Numbered from the stretch's first letter, positions 47,188-60,999 are shown. The stretch is 64,000 bases of DNA from Streptomyces triculaminicus (GCF_017349075.1 NZ_JAFMOF010000001.1:992001-1056000); one strand, 5' to 3'. Translations and numbers: made by a program. The notes: generated by a model from the sequence alone, not told the origin.

Positions 47188-47988
47188 GTGTACCCACACG
47201 TCGGGGTTGACGCCTCGGGCCTGGCTACGCTGCGCGCAGCGGTCCTCGACCGTCTGCGCGTCTTCGTCCCCACCGCGTACGCCGTCCCCGCCTTCGCCAC
47301 GCCGTCCCCGGCCGTAGCGGGCGGACCCGCCGGCCCCTGCTACGCCCTCGCCGAGAGCAGCGCGGCCGTCGGCAGACGCGCCCGCCGAGGCTCCGGCACC
47401 GGCACATCCACGACCACCCGCCGCCCGAGCGCCGACAGCGACAGCGCCCGCATGCTCGACCTGGTCGAGCGGGCCCAGGCCGGCGAGGCCGAGGCCTTCG
47501 GCCGCCTCTACGACCAGTACGCCGACACCGTCTACCGCTACATCTACTACCGCGTGGGCGGCCGGGCCACCGCGGAGGACCTCACCAGCGAGACCTTCCT
47601 GCGCGCCCTGCGCCGGATCGGCACCTTCACCTGGCAGGGCCGCGACTTCGGCGCCTGGCTCGTGACCATCGCCCGCAACCTGGTCGCCGACCACTTCAAG
47701 TCGTCAAGGTTCCGGCTCGAGGTGACCACGGGAGAGATGCTCGACGCCAACGAGGTCGAGCGCAGCCCCGAGGACTCGGTTCTCGAATCCCTGTCCAACG
47801 CCGCCCTGTTGGAGGCGGTGCGCAAGCTCAACCCACAGCAGCAGGAGTGCGTCACCCTGCGCTTCCTGCAGGGCCTCTCGGTCGCCGAGACCGCCCGGGT
47901 CATGGGAAAGAACGAGGGCGCGATCAAGACCCTCCAGTACCGCGCGGTGCGCACCCTGGCACGGCTCCTCCCGGACGACGCCCGCTGA
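47188..47988 (+). CDS. bldN: BldN, ECF-family developmental RNA polymerase sigma factor
   Basis: A 266-residue sigma factor required for aerial hyphae in Streptomyces. About 85 N-terminal residues (VYPHVGVDASGLATLRAAVL and onward) are an unstructured pro-sequence; sigma-BldN is known to be made as a precursor. Region 2 is AFGRLYDQYADTVYRYIYYR with DLTSETFLRALRR, and region 4 is LNPQQQECVTLRFLQGLSV with KNEGAIKTLQYRAVRTL. The GTG start has GGGAG upstream. It is followed by rsbN, its membrane anti-sigma factor. Confidence 0.96.
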   Translation: MYPHVGVDASGLATLRAAVLDRLRVFVPTAYAVPAFATPSPAVAGGPAGPCYALAESSAAVGRRARRGSGTGTSTTTRRPSADSDSARMLDLVERAQAGEAEAFGRLYDQYADTVYRYIYYRVGGRATAEDLTSETFLRALRRIGTFTWQGRDFGAWLVTIARNLVADHFKSSRFRLEVTTGEMLDANEVERSPEDSVLESLSNAALLEAVRKLNPQQQECVTLRFLQGLSVAETARVMGKNEGAIKTLQYRAVRTLARLLPDDAR

Positions 47989-48044
47989 CACCCCCAGCCC
48001 CCGATGCCCCCTTTCACTCACCGGCGGACACCTCGCCCCGGCCG

Positions 48045-48073
48045 CGTAACCCGACTGCCGCGCCGCTCGTTGT
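48045..48073 (+). promoter_or_regulatory. Sigma-BldN-type promoter of rsbN
   Basis: CGTAAC (48045-48050) and CGTTGT (48068-48073) are separated by 17 bases, close to the -35 CGTAAC / -10 CGTTGA pattern of sigma-BldN promoters. It lies 131 bases before the rsbN start. BldN would thus drive its own inhibitor, a negative feedback loop. Confidence 0.7.
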
Positions 48074-48203
48074 CCGGGATGCAGACTTCCCGCTGCCGCG
48101 TCACGCCTCTGAACACTCACTCGATCGAGTGGATGTTCTCCCGGCGTGCAACCCTTCAGGTGCCCAGGGGAGTCGATCGTCATGACGAGAGGAGGTGCCG
48201 CCT

Positions 48204-49391
48204 GTGATCGCGAATGTATCGGCGCACCGGCGGGCGAACGCCTTCGCCCAGGCCCTGGAGGACCAGGAAGTCCACAGTGCCGCGGCCGCACAGCCCGAGC
48301 CACCGGCGGAAGACGCCGAGCGGGCAAAGCTGTTGGCCGTGGCGAGCGGGCTCGGCGCACTGCCGTCGCCCGAGCTGGACGCCGAGGTCAAAACCGTGCA
48401 GCGGGCGCAGCTGATCGCCGCCATGGAAGCCCAGTTCGCCGGAGGGGCGGCCGTCCCTCAGCAGCGTGCCGCCCGCGGGGCGCACCGGGCGAGCCCGCTG
48501 AGCCGGCTCAGGCCGCGCTCCCGCTGGTCCAAGGGGCTCGCCGCCGGCGGGCTCACGGTGGGCGTGGCGGCGGGTGCCTTCGGCGGAGTGGCCGCGGCCA
48601 GCTCCAACGCCCTGCCGGGCGACACCCTGTACGGCCTCAAGCGCGGGATGGAGGACTTCAGGCTCGGCATGGCCGACGGTGACTCCGCCCGGGGCGGTCT
48701 GCTCCTGGACCAGGCCACGACACGCCTCGGCGAGGCCCGTCGGCTGATGGAGCGCGGCCGCTCCGGCGAGCTCGACCACGAGTCCCTGACCGAGATCCGC
48801 AGGACCCTCGCCGGCATGCGCCACGACGCCTCCGAGGGCCACCGCCTGCTGCACGGCGTCTACCAACGCGACGGCTCGCTCGGCGCCATCCAGCGGCTGT
48901 CGTCCTTCTCCTCCTCGCAGCGCGAGGGCTGGAGCCGGCTGCGCGACCGTCTGCCGGTCCAGCTCACCGACGTGGCCGACGACGTGACGTCGGTCTTCGC
49001 CGCCATAGACGACGAGGTCGAGCCGCTGCGCTCGCTGCTGCCGGAGGACAAGCACGGCAAGGCGGGCGGCGCGAGCCGCGGGGGGCCCTCCTCCCACGGT
49101 TCTCCCGGGAGCAAGGGCCACTCGGCGCCCGCCTCGAAGGCTCCCGAGCGCTCCGACGGCAAGCGCCCCGGCGCGGGGCCCCAGCAGTCGTCGCCGGGTG
49201 CCCACGCCGAGCAGGACGGCCTGCTGGGCGGCACGGGCCTCCTGCAGCCGCCCCCCAGCTCCGGCAGCGCCGGGCCGGACCGCGCCCACGGCAAGGACGG
49301 CAAGCCGTCCAAGCAGCCCGACATCACGATCCCGCCGCTGCTCCCGGACATCCTCCCGGGGCTCGGGATCCACGGCGAGGACGACAAGTAA
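48204..49391 (+). CDS. rsbN: RsbN, transmembrane anti-sigma factor of BldN
   Basis: A 395-residue protein. The cytoplasmic N-terminal part (VIANVSAHRRANAFAQALED to about residue 110) binds the sigma factor. A single transmembrane segment follows (KGLAAGGLTVGVAAGAFGG, near residue 115), then a DUF5667-like extracytoplasmic domain (SNALPGDTLYGLKRGMED). The long C-terminal tail is Gly/Ser/Pro/Lys-rich. The GTG at 48204 is preferred over 48195 because AGGAGG (48190-48195) is then eight bases upstream. The strong sigma-BldN-type promoter supports a target of BldN. Confidence 0.93.
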   Translation: MIANVSAHRRANAFAQALEDQEVHSAAAAQPEPPAEDAERAKLLAVASGLGALPSPELDAEVKTVQRAQLIAAMEAQFAGGAAVPQQRAARGAHRASPLSRLRPRSRWSKGLAAGGLTVGVAAGAFGGVAAASSNALPGDTLYGLKRGMEDFRLGMADGDSARGGLLLDQATTRLGEARRLMERGRSGELDHESLTEIRRTLAGMRHDASEGHRLLHGVYQRDGSLGAIQRLSSFSSSQREGWSRLRDRLPVQLTDVADDVTSVFAAIDDEVEPLRSLLPEDKHGKAGGASRGGPSSHGSPGSKGHSAPASKAPERSDGKRPGAGPQQSSPGAHAEQDGLLGGTGLLQPPPSSGSAGPDRAHGKDGKPSKQPDITIPPLLPDILPGLGIHGEDDK

Positions 49392-49405
49392 TACCGACGG
49401 GTGCC

Positions 49406-49455
49406 GACGGTCGGCGTCCCTCCGCAGCGAACCGCTCGGAGGGACGCCGACCGTC
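49406..49455. terminator. Bidirectional terminator between rsbN and the acyltransferase gene
   Basis: Perfect 19-bp stem GACGGTCGGCGTCCCTCCG (49406-49424) and its complement (49437-49455), between convergent genes. Confidence 0.85.
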
Positions 49456-49490
49456 GTCGCGCTGAGATGGCCGCGCTGGGAAAAGCACCG

Positions 49491-50528
49491 TCAGAAGAAC
49501 ACCGACCGCCGCTGCACCAGCAGCTTGTACAGCGTGTGCTGAATGGTTTCCCGGACCTGGTCGGTGAGGTTGAACATCAGCATCGGGTCGTCCGCCGCCT
49601 CCGGCGGATAGCCGTCCGTGGGAATCGGCTCGCCGAACTGGATGGTCCACTTCGTCGGCAGCGGCACCAGCCCCAGCGGCCCGAGCCAGGGGAAGGCCGG
49701 CGTCAGCGGGAAGTACGGGATGCCCAGCAGCCGGGCCATCGTCCTGGAGTTGCCGATCATGGGGTAGATCTCCTCCGCCCCGACGATCGAGCACGGCACG
49801 ATCGGCGACCCGGCACGCAGTGCCGTCTGTACGAAGCCGCCCCGCCCGAAGCGCTGCAGCTTGTAGCGCTCGGAGAACGGCTTCCCGATCCCCTTGAAGC
49901 CCTCGGGCATCACCCCCACCACCTCGCCGCGCTCCAGCAGCTTCTGGGCGTCCTCGGCGCAGGCGAGGGTGTGCCCGAGCTTGCGGGAGAGCTCGTTGAT
50001 GACGGGCAGCATGAAGACCAGGTCCGCGGCGAGCATGCGGACGTTGCGCCCGGCCGGGTGATGGTCGTGCACGGCGGCCTGGAGCATCAGCCCGTCGACG
50101 GGCAGGGTGCCGGAGTGGTTGGCGACGATCAGCGCCGACCCCTTCTCCGGGATGTTCTCGATGCCCTTCACCTCGACGCGGAAGTACTTCTCCTTGAAGG
50201 GCCGCAGGACGGACATCACCACCTGGTCGGTGAGCTCCTGGTCGTACCCGAAGTCGTCGACCTCGTACTCGCCGGTGATCCTGCGCCGCAGGAAGTTCAG
50301 CCCGTGGGCGACCTTCCGCTCCCAGCCGCCGACCCCGGCCGGGGCCTCGCCGGCGCCGCCCTGCTCCGGCCCGCCGTCGGCGGCCGCGGCCGACGGCTGT
50401 TCGGTCGCGGGGGCCGGTACGGGCGCCAGCGGCGCGGCCGCCCGGTTCGTACGGCCCGTACCGCCGCGCCGGGCCCTCCTCTTGGTGCGGGGCTCCTCGC
50501 CGAACGGGATGACCTTCGCATCGGCCAT
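49491..50528 (-). CDS. Lysophospholipid (1-acylglycerol-3-phosphate-type) acyltransferase
   Basis: A 345-residue PlsC-like protein. The catalytic His is in IVANHSGTLPVDGLMLQ, a variant of the NHx4D motif typical of actinobacterial members. The later GVMPEGFKGIGKPF is the second motif. An N-terminal basic, Ala/Pro-rich region (RTKRRARRGG) may be disordered. The enzyme makes phosphatidate or remodels lipids. It is 14 bases downstream of the epimerase stop in the same direction, so the two form an operon. Confidence 0.86.
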   Translation of the reverse strand: MADAKVIPFGEEPRTKRRARRGGTGRTNRAAAPLAPVPAPATEQPSAAAADGGPEQGGAGEAPAGVGGWERKVAHGLNFLRRRITGEYEVDDFGYDQELTDQVVMSVLRPFKEKYFRVEVKGIENIPEKGSALIVANHSGTLPVDGLMLQAAVHDHHPAGRNVRMLAADLVFMLPVINELSRKLGHTLACAEDAQKLLERGEVVGVMPEGFKGIGKPFSERYKLQRFGRGGFVQTALRAGSPIVPCSIVGAEEIYPMIGNSRTMARLLGIPYFPLTPAFPWLGPLGLVPLPTKWTIQFGEPIPTDGYPPEAADDPMLMFNLTDQVRETIQHTLYKLLVQRRSVFF

Positions 50529-50542
50529 GGTGCGTGCGCTCC

Positions 50543-51589
50543 TCAGTTCTGGCCGCGGCCGGCAGGCATCAGCGCGGCGATCCGGTCGACGGTACGGGCG
50601 AGGGTCTCGGGCGGCAGCAGCCCCGGGCCGCGGCTGCGGGCGTAGTCCTCGAATGCCTCCGGGCTGGTGTAGCGGGGACGGAAGCCCAGCGTGTCGCGCA
50701 TCTGCGTCGTCTCCACGACACGGCCGTGGGTGAGCAGCCGGATCTGCTCGGGCGAGAAGTCCAGGAAACCGGCCGACCGCAGCGCCGAGCCCACCCAGGT
50801 GACGGTGGGCAGGAAGAAGGGCAGGGTGGGGCGCCCGAGGCGCCTGGCGGCCTGGGAGAGCAGCAGCACGCCGTCCCCCGCGATGTTGAAGGTGCCGCTG
50901 TTGAGGGTGGAGCGGGCGGGCTCGCCGGCGCCGATGCGCAGCACCTCGATCGCGTCGTCCTCGTGCACGAACTGCAGGCGCGGGTCGAAGCCGAGGACCG
51001 TGGGCAGGACGGGCAGGGAGAAGTACTCCGCGAGCGGCGAGTCGGCGCACGGCCCGAGGATGTTCGCGAAGCGCAGCACGCACACCGCGACGTCGGGGCG
51101 GCGGCGGGCGAAGCCGCGCACATACCCCTCGACCTCGACGACGTCCTTGGCGAAGCCGCCGCTGGGCAGCGATTTGGGAGGCGTGGTCTCCGTGAAGATC
51201 GCGGGATCGCGGGGCGCGGAGCCGTACACGTTCGTGCTCGACTTCACCACCAGTCGCTTGACGCTCGGAGTCTTCTGGCAGGCGCCGAGCAGCTGCATGG
51301 TGCCGATGACGTTGGTCTCCTTGACCGTGGCCCGGCTGCCGCGCTTGCCCAGGGGGGTGCCGTTGACGTCCATGTGGACGACGGTGTCCACGGCCTGCTC
51401 GGCCAGGACCCTGCCGATCGTGGGGTGGCGGATGTCCGCCCGTAGGAATTCGGCCCCGCCGAGATGGTGCTCGGGTGGCACTGCGTCCACCCCGATCACC
51501 CGGTCGACGTCGGGCTCGCGCTGGATCCGGCGGACGAAGCGACCGCCCAGTTGCCGTGCGACTCCGGTGACGAGCACGACCTTGCCCAA
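50543..51589 (-). CDS. NAD-dependent epimerase/dehydratase (extended SDR)
   Basis: A 348-residue extended SDR. The cofactor site is VLVTGVARQLGGRFVRRI at the start, with acidic VIGVDAVPPEHH after beta-2 favouring NAD. Active-site Ser is in VVKSSTNVYG and the Tyr/Lys pair is NVYG/FAKD. The TTG at 51589 (LGKVVLVTG) is chosen because GGAAGG lies upstream and homologues start there; the longer reading to 51655 has no site. It is cotranscribed with the acyltransferase. The substrate is unknown. Confidence 0.86.
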   Translation of the reverse strand: MGKVVLVTGVARQLGGRFVRRIQREPDVDRVIGVDAVPPEHHLGGAEFLRADIRHPTIGRVLAEQAVDTVVHMDVNGTPLGKRGSRATVKETNVIGTMQLLGACQKTPSVKRLVVKSSTNVYGSAPRDPAIFTETTPPKSLPSGGFAKDVVEVEGYVRGFARRRPDVAVCVLRFANILGPCADSPLAEYFSLPVLPTVLGFDPRLQFVHEDDAIEVLRIGAGEPARSTLNSGTFNIAGDGVLLLSQAARRLGRPTLPFFLPTVTWVGSALRSAGFLDFSPEQIRLLTHGRVVETTQMRDTLGFRPRYTSPEAFEDYARSRGPGLLPPETLARTVDRIAALMPAGRGQN

Positions 51590-51723
51590 GATCAGCGCCT
51601 TCCTTCCGACCCGAGAGGTGCCTGCCGCGGCCACCGTAGCGGGTCGTTGTTGCACTGTGATGACCGCCGGACAGGTCGGGCGTCATTTCAAGCCGTAGCG
51701 AAGGCCTTACTCCCCGCAACGCA

Positions 51724-51763
51724 CCGCAGCCCTCCCGCCGGGAACCGGCGGAAGGGCTGCGGG
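51724..51763. terminator. Terminator of the bS22 gene
   Basis: Inverted repeat with arms CCGCAGCCCTCCCGCCGG and CCGGCGGAAGGGCTGCGG (one mismatch) around GAA, downstream of the bS22 stop on the minus strand. Confidence 0.7.
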
Positions 51764-51782
51764 ACGAGCACTAGCGGCGTGC

Positions 51783-51881
51783 TTACTTCTTGTTGCGACG
51801 CTGAACACGCGTGCGCTTGAGCAGCTTGCGGTGCTTCTTCTTGGCCATCCGCTTGCGCCGCTTCTTGATAACAGAGCCCAC
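51783..51881 (-). CDS. Small ribosomal protein bS22 (AURKAIP1/COX24-domain protein)
   Basis: A 32-residue, extremely basic peptide ([20 protein letters not shown] onward) of the AURKAIP1/COX24 family, recognised as a small-subunit protein of actinobacterial ribosomes. GAGGG lies five bases before the GTG. Almost every residue is Lys or Arg, as expected for rRNA contact. It is alone between the epimerase and the HTH gene. Confidence 0.92.
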   Translation of the reverse strand: MGSVIKKRRKRMAKKKHRKLLKRTRVQRRNKK

Positions 51882-51991
51882 GACTACCCTCGCTTACATC
51901 GATTCACTCGGTGCGGGGCGTCCGAGCCCACACGACCTACATCGGGCCAGCCTACCCGGCACCGGGCGAACAGCGTAATCCGAGGGGATCC

Positions 51992-52201
51992 TCAGGCTGT
52001 TTCCACCCCCACGTAGGACTCTCGGAGGTACTCGTGCACCGCTTGTTCTGGGACCCGGAACGACCTGCCCACCCGGATCGCCGGCAGATGACCGCTGTGC
52101 ACCAAGCGGTACACGGTCATCTTGGAGACTCGCATCACCGCGGCGACTTCCGCCACGGTCAGGAACACGACCTCGTTGAGAGGCCTTTCGCCAGCAGCCA
52201 T
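51992..52201 (-). CDS. Small helix-turn-helix (excisionase/BldC-like) DNA-binding protein
   Basis: A 69-residue protein made of one MerR-like winged HTH: FLTVAEVAAVMRVSKMTVYR, then LVHSGHLPAIRVGRSFRVPE. It is related to BldC and to phage excisionases. The ATG at 52201 is chosen over 52234 since AGGTGTGTC precedes it. In S. coelicolor a gene of this type near bldN is linked to development; I cannot confirm that name from sequence. Confidence 0.86.
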   Translation of the reverse strand: MAAGERPLNEVVFLTVAEVAAVMRVSKMTVYRLVHSGHLPAIRVGRSFRVPEQAVHEYLRESYVGVETA

Positions 52202-52329
52202 GACACACCTGAACCTTCCGCACATGACGCGCACCGGCTTCCCCTCCGGTGACTCCTCGTCGCTGCGCGCTCACTCCCCAGATTAGGGGCGGGTGATGCG
52301 AGTGGGGAAGAGGAGCAGCCATCGGCCGC

Positions 52330-53169
52330 CTACTGTGACAGACACGCTCGATTGAGTACATAGCGAGTAAGCGGTCGGTAGTAATCAGACCGCACAGTGT
52401 CATCAAGCGGAACGGCTACGGACACCCGGCCCTCGGCCTCTCCGACGAACAGCGCGGGGTCGTCCGAGTCGGCCAGCCCGATGGCCTCAATGCCCAGCTG
52501 ACCTGCCCCGCAGACCCATCCGTGGTCCCCGACGACCAAGGCCGGCAGGGGCCCGGCACCGTCGGCGGCGGCAGCCAGCACGACCCGAACCGGGAGCGGT
52601 GAATGCGTATGCGCGCCCGGCTCACTCCCGGCTTTTCGCGCGCCGGGCTCACGCATCAGCGCGACTCCCCGGACGTAGTCAAGGTTGTACGTGCGTACGC
52701 CGAACCGGGTCGTTATGTCGACACTTCTACCCTGCGCGGGGGTGAGGACATCGCACCCGGCCGCCGAGAGGCCTGCCGCCAAGGCGGCGTAGAAGCCCAG
52801 GAGTCGGTGCGGGTGCCCGGTGCCGAGGAGCACCGGCGCCCCGGTCGCGGCCACCGTCGCGAGGCGGTCGGCGAAGGCATCGAGTGCCACCATCGTGCGA
52901 TCCGGGTCGATCACATCATGCCCGGAAGTGTCCTTGGGATCGGCCGAAACTCCACACCTTTGGCTCATCAGGTGCAACAAGTCGGCGAAACACCAGTCGT
53001 ATTTCGGCTCCAGACCGATCAGCACGCGGGGGTCGCGGGCCGCGAACATCCGGTAACGCGTCAGGCTCCGCTCCCGCGACGTCGCCACGGCACCGGCGAG
53101 GCTACTGGAGAGGAGGTGCGAGCGCAGAGCTCGCGGACTGGGGACGGAGCGGGCAACGGGGCTCGGCAC
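52330..53169 (-). CDS. Phosphatase-like protein of unknown substrate
   Basis: A 279-residue soluble protein. It shows GTGHPHRLLGFYAALAAGL, ALVVGDHGWVCGAGQLG (a probable metal site) and DDPALFVGEAEGRVSVAVPL at the end, a pattern seen in actinobacterial proteins annotated as phosphatases; I cannot prove activity. The GTG at 53169 (VPSPVARS) is selected as the likely start; no Shine-Dalgarno is seen, so the start is uncertain. It is minus strand, upstream of the HTH gene. Confidence 0.68.
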   Translation of the reverse strand: MPSPVARSVPSPRALRSHLLSSSLAGAVATSRERSLTRYRMFAARDPRVLIGLEPKYDWCFADLLHLMSQRCGVSADPKDTSGHDVIDPDRTMVALDAFADRLATVAATGAPVLLGTGHPHRLLGFYAALAAGLSAAGCDVLTPAQGRSVDITTRFGVRTYNLDYVRGVALMREPGARKAGSEPGAHTHSPLPVRVVLAAAADGAGPLPALVVGDHGWVCGAGQLGIEAIGLADSDDPALFVGEAEGRVSVAVPLDDTVRSDYYRPLTRYVLNRACLSQ

Positions 53170-53291
53170 GCCGCCGATGCTCGCCCAACGAACCCGCCCG
53201 CGCGCCGAATTCACCCCACGGATCCCACGGGTGGGCTAACGGACACGGCCGACGGCGGGGCCGACGGCGGGCATGAGCAGGCCCCTGCGGC

Positions 53292-54465
53292 CTACGGAAG
53301 GAGCCCGTGGGAGGGGAAGACGGCCCGGCGGGTCGCCAGGATCGCCTGATCGAGCCGGTCGGCGGGGTCGTACCCGGACTCCGCGAAGTCCCGCCAGACG
53401 GGCTGCCGGCCGTCCGTCATCCGCAACGGCCCCAACTGCCGGGTCCGACGGAACACTTCGCTGCGCCACTCCTCCGGCACGAGGGACTCCGGGTCGACCG
53501 GCCGCCCCGCCGCGATGCCCACCAGGTGGGTCCACGACCGCGGCACGACCTCCGCCACCGCGTACCCCCGCCGCCCAGCGCGACCCAGCGGCCCCCGCGT
53601 GATCGTGCGCCAGGCGGTGACAGGCCTCCGCCACGAGGCGCTGGGCGTCGACGGAGACGGCGAGGTGCGCCAGCGGGTCCTCGAAGTGGGTGTCGGCGCC
53701 GTGCTGGGTCACCAGCACCTCGGGCCGGAAGGCCGCCAGCAGCTCCGGCACGACCGCGTGGAACGCCCGCAGCCACCCGGCGTCCCCCGTCCCCGCCGGG
53801 AGCGCGACATTGACGGCCGTGCCCTCCGCCTGGGCACCGCCCGTCTCCTCCGGCCACCCGGTCTGCGGGAACAGCGTGCGCGGATGCTCGTGCAGCGAGA
53901 TCGTCAGCACCCGGGGGTCGTCCCAGAACACCGCCTGGACGCCGTCCCCGTGATGCACGTCCACATCCACGTACACGACCCGTTGGGCCCCCAGCTCGAG
54001 GAGCCGGGCGACGGCGAGGGCGGCGTCGTTGTACACACAGAACCCGGAGGCCCCGCCCGGCATCGCGTGATGCAGCCCGCCGGAGAAGTTCACCGCGTGC
54101 AGGGCCTCCCCGCGCCATACCGCCTCGGCCGCGGCGACCGACTGTCCCGCGATCAACGCGGCCGCGTCGTGCATCCCCGCGAACGCCGGATCGTCCACAG
54201 TGCCGATCCCGTACGAGCCGTCGGCGGCCCGCGGGTCGGCGGAGGCCGCCCGCACGGCCGCGATGTAGTCCGCCCGGTGCACAAGCCGGAGCGTCGATTC
54301 GCCGGCGGCGGCGGCCGAGACCGTACGGACCGCACGGTCCAGCCCGTACGCCTCGACCAAACGCATGGTGAGCGCCAGGCGCACGGGATCCATGGGATGC
54401 CCCGGACCGAAGTCGTAGCCCGTTACCGCCTCGTCCCACATCAACTGTGCCTGGCCGCCGCTCAT
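53292..54465 (-). pseudogene. acuC: AcuC-like histone-deacetylase family gene, two apparent frameshifts
   Basis: An intact AcuC opening (MSGGQAQLMWDEAVTGYDFG) and metal site (VDVDVHHGDG) lead to HRLAHDHA. There the frame shifts because the C run at 53592-53596 is one base short, and again at 53565-53569. The last part (EVVPRSWTHLVGIAAG, ending SHGLLP) is in a third frame. Reinserting one base at each place gives 391 residues, normal length for AcuC, an NAD-independent deacetylase acting on acetyl-CoA synthetase. Either the gene is inactive or the sequence has two homopolymer errors. A TACGGT hexamer seven bases before ATG 54465 suggests a leaderless mRNA. Confidence 0.8.
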
Positions 54466-54510
54466 GGGCGACACCGTAATGCGCTCACGGGCCCCACCCA
54501 AATGGACGAC

Positions 54511-55155
54511 TCATACGAGAAAATCGGAGAGTTCTGTCATCTCGCCGAAGAAGCCGGCCGCACCGGACAGACGCTCGGCGGGTGTCATCGCCGTGAACGC
54601 GTAGACGTCGATGCCCGCCGCGACGGCCGCCTGAACACCCAGCGGACTGTCCTCGACCACGACGCAACGGGCCGGGTCCACCCCCATCGACCGGGCGGCG
54701 TGCAGAAACAGGTCCGGCGCCGGCTTGCCCCGGCCGACGTCCTCGGCGCTGAAAATCACCTCGTCCGCGAACCACTCCGTCAGACCCGCCGCACGGTGCC
54801 CGGTCCGGATGCGCTCATGGCTGCCGGAGGAGGCGACGCAATAGGGAACGCCGGAGGAGGCCAGCAGTTCGAGGACCTCCGTGACGCCCTTGACGGGCCG
54901 GAGCTCACGGGCGAAAGCGGCGAACGTACGCGAGTGCAGCGTGTCGTCGAACTCCGCGGGCAGCCGCCGGCCGGTCCGCTCGAGGATCAGGTCGTGCACC
55001 CGGTGGACGGCACCACCCATGTAGTCGCGTATCGACTCCTCATAGGCCGTCGGATGGCCGAGCTCCGTCAGGTACTCCGCGAGCACCCTGTTGGCGAGAG
55101 GCTCGCTGTCGACCAGCACGCCGTCGTTGTCGAAGATGACGAGGTCATAGCGCAT
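54511..55155 (-). CDS. HAD-superfamily hydrolase (beta-phosphoglucomutase-like)
   Basis: A 214-residue HAD protein. Motif I is VIFDNDGVLVDSEPL (DxDG), motif II is CVASSGS, the lysine is in GRGKPAPDLF, and motif III is VVVEDSPLGVQAAVAAG. The cap domain is the C1 helical type. It resembles phosphatases of the phosphoglycolate/sugar phosphate group. The ATG at 55155 follows a TTTAGG hexamer, so the mRNA may be leaderless. It is 45 bases upstream of acuC in the same direction. Confidence 0.9.
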   Translation of the reverse strand: MRYDLVIFDNDGVLVDSEPLANRVLAEYLTELGHPTAYEESIRDYMGGAVHRVHDLILERTGRRLPAEFDDTLHSRTFAAFARELRPVKGVTEVLELLASSGVPYCVASSGSHERIRTGHRAAGLTEWFADEVIFSAEDVGRGKPAPDLFLHAARSMGVDPARCVVVEDSPLGVQAAVAAGIDVYAFTAMTPAERLSGAAGFFGEMTELSDFLV

Positions 55156-55209
55156 GGCGCCACCCTAAACGGCTCTATAAACGCAGCCCATCAACATGGC
55201 CGGAAACGC

Positions 55210-55248
55210 AAGAAAGCCCTGGCAGGGGAACCCTGCCAGGGCTTTCTT
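55210..55248. terminator. Terminator of the rRNA operon
   Basis: Perfect 18-bp stem AAGAAAGCCCTGGCAGGG and its complement around GAA, just downstream of 5S rRNA on the minus strand. Confidence 0.85.
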
Positions 55249-55257
55249 CAAAAGGAG

Positions 55258-55374
55258 TTCGGCGGCGTCCTACTCTCCCACAGGGTCCCCCCTGCAGTAC
55301 CATCGGCGCTGAAAGGCTTAGCTTCCGGGTTCGGAATGTAACCGGGCGTTTCCCTAACGCTATGACCACCGAAA
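55258..55374 (-). rRNA. rrf: 5S ribosomal RNA
   Basis: The minus strand opens GTTTCGGTGGTCATAGCG and ends GGAGAGTAGGACGCCGCCG, as in actinobacterial 5S rRNA. About 117 bases; ends are uncertain by a few bases. Confidence 0.95.
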
Positions 55375-55449
55375 CACTATAAAGTTAGAACTCCAGCCAG
55401 CAAGGCGAGTTCGTTACTTCAGAACTAACACAGTGGACGCGAGCAACTG

Positions 55450-60371
<4,922 letters not shown>

Positions 60372-60999
60372 TGTTTACCGGTAATCCGGTTCACACTCGC
60401 GTTGAGCGGAACAACCAGGCGGAATAGGCCCGGTCGTTCACAGCGTCCTCGCTGTGTGTGCCCACCCGATCCGCAAAGGACCCGGTAGGACTTTTAAAGG
60501 AACCTCATCCATCGAGATGGACGGGGTGTCAACATATCTGGCGTTGACTTTTGGCACGCTGTTGAGTTCTCAAGGAACGGACGCTTCCTTTGTACTCACC
60601 CTCTCGGGCTTTCCTCCGGGCGCTTCCCTTCGTTGTTTCCAACCTTACCAGATCCGTTTTCCGTTCCTTACCGCTTCACATTCGAAGCAGTCGGTTCGGA
60701 TTTCGTTTCCGGCCCCCTGTTGGAGCGGGGTTTCTCGCGCCTTCCGGCGTGATCACTACTTTAGCGGATTTTCCCGGCGGCTCCTAATCGGAGTCCCGAG
60801 CCATCCCGTTCAGAATTCCGGGCACGCCGAAATTCATCCCGTTCAAGGGCCGTGCAAGTGGTGATCGCCGCCAGTGCGGCTCGAAGTGCCGCCCCGGCTT
60901 CCTCAGGGGACGCCGCGGCAACTCGAAGAACTCTACACGCTCGCGTAGGCCGCATCAAACCCGTGGCGCAAGGGGGTTTCGGCGGCGTACCGTCAGCCC
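60372..60999. promoter_or_regulatory. Leader and promoter region of the rRNA operon, ending at the trpS leader
   Basis: No gene is seen in 628 bases. The minus strand carries the rRNA leader with AGTTCTCAAG (plus strand, 60565-60574) before 16S. A candidate promoter is TTAGGA (60782-60787), 18 bases, TAAAGT (60758-60763) on the minus strand. A second -10-like TAAGGT lies further downstream. Multiple promoters are usual for streptomycete rRNA operons; exact starts are not fixed here. Confidence 0.5.
60988..60993 (+). promoter_or_regulatory. -10 element of the trpS attenuator transcript
   Basis: TACCGT ends six bases before the ATG of the leader peptide, so the leader mRNA is probably leaderless. 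No convincing -35 is seen. Confidence 0.4.

Noticed and set aside
60375..60384. TTACCGGTAA palindrome before 16S rRNA
   Set aside because: It resembles the TetR half-sites but lacks the four-base spacer and lies in the transcribed rRNA leader.
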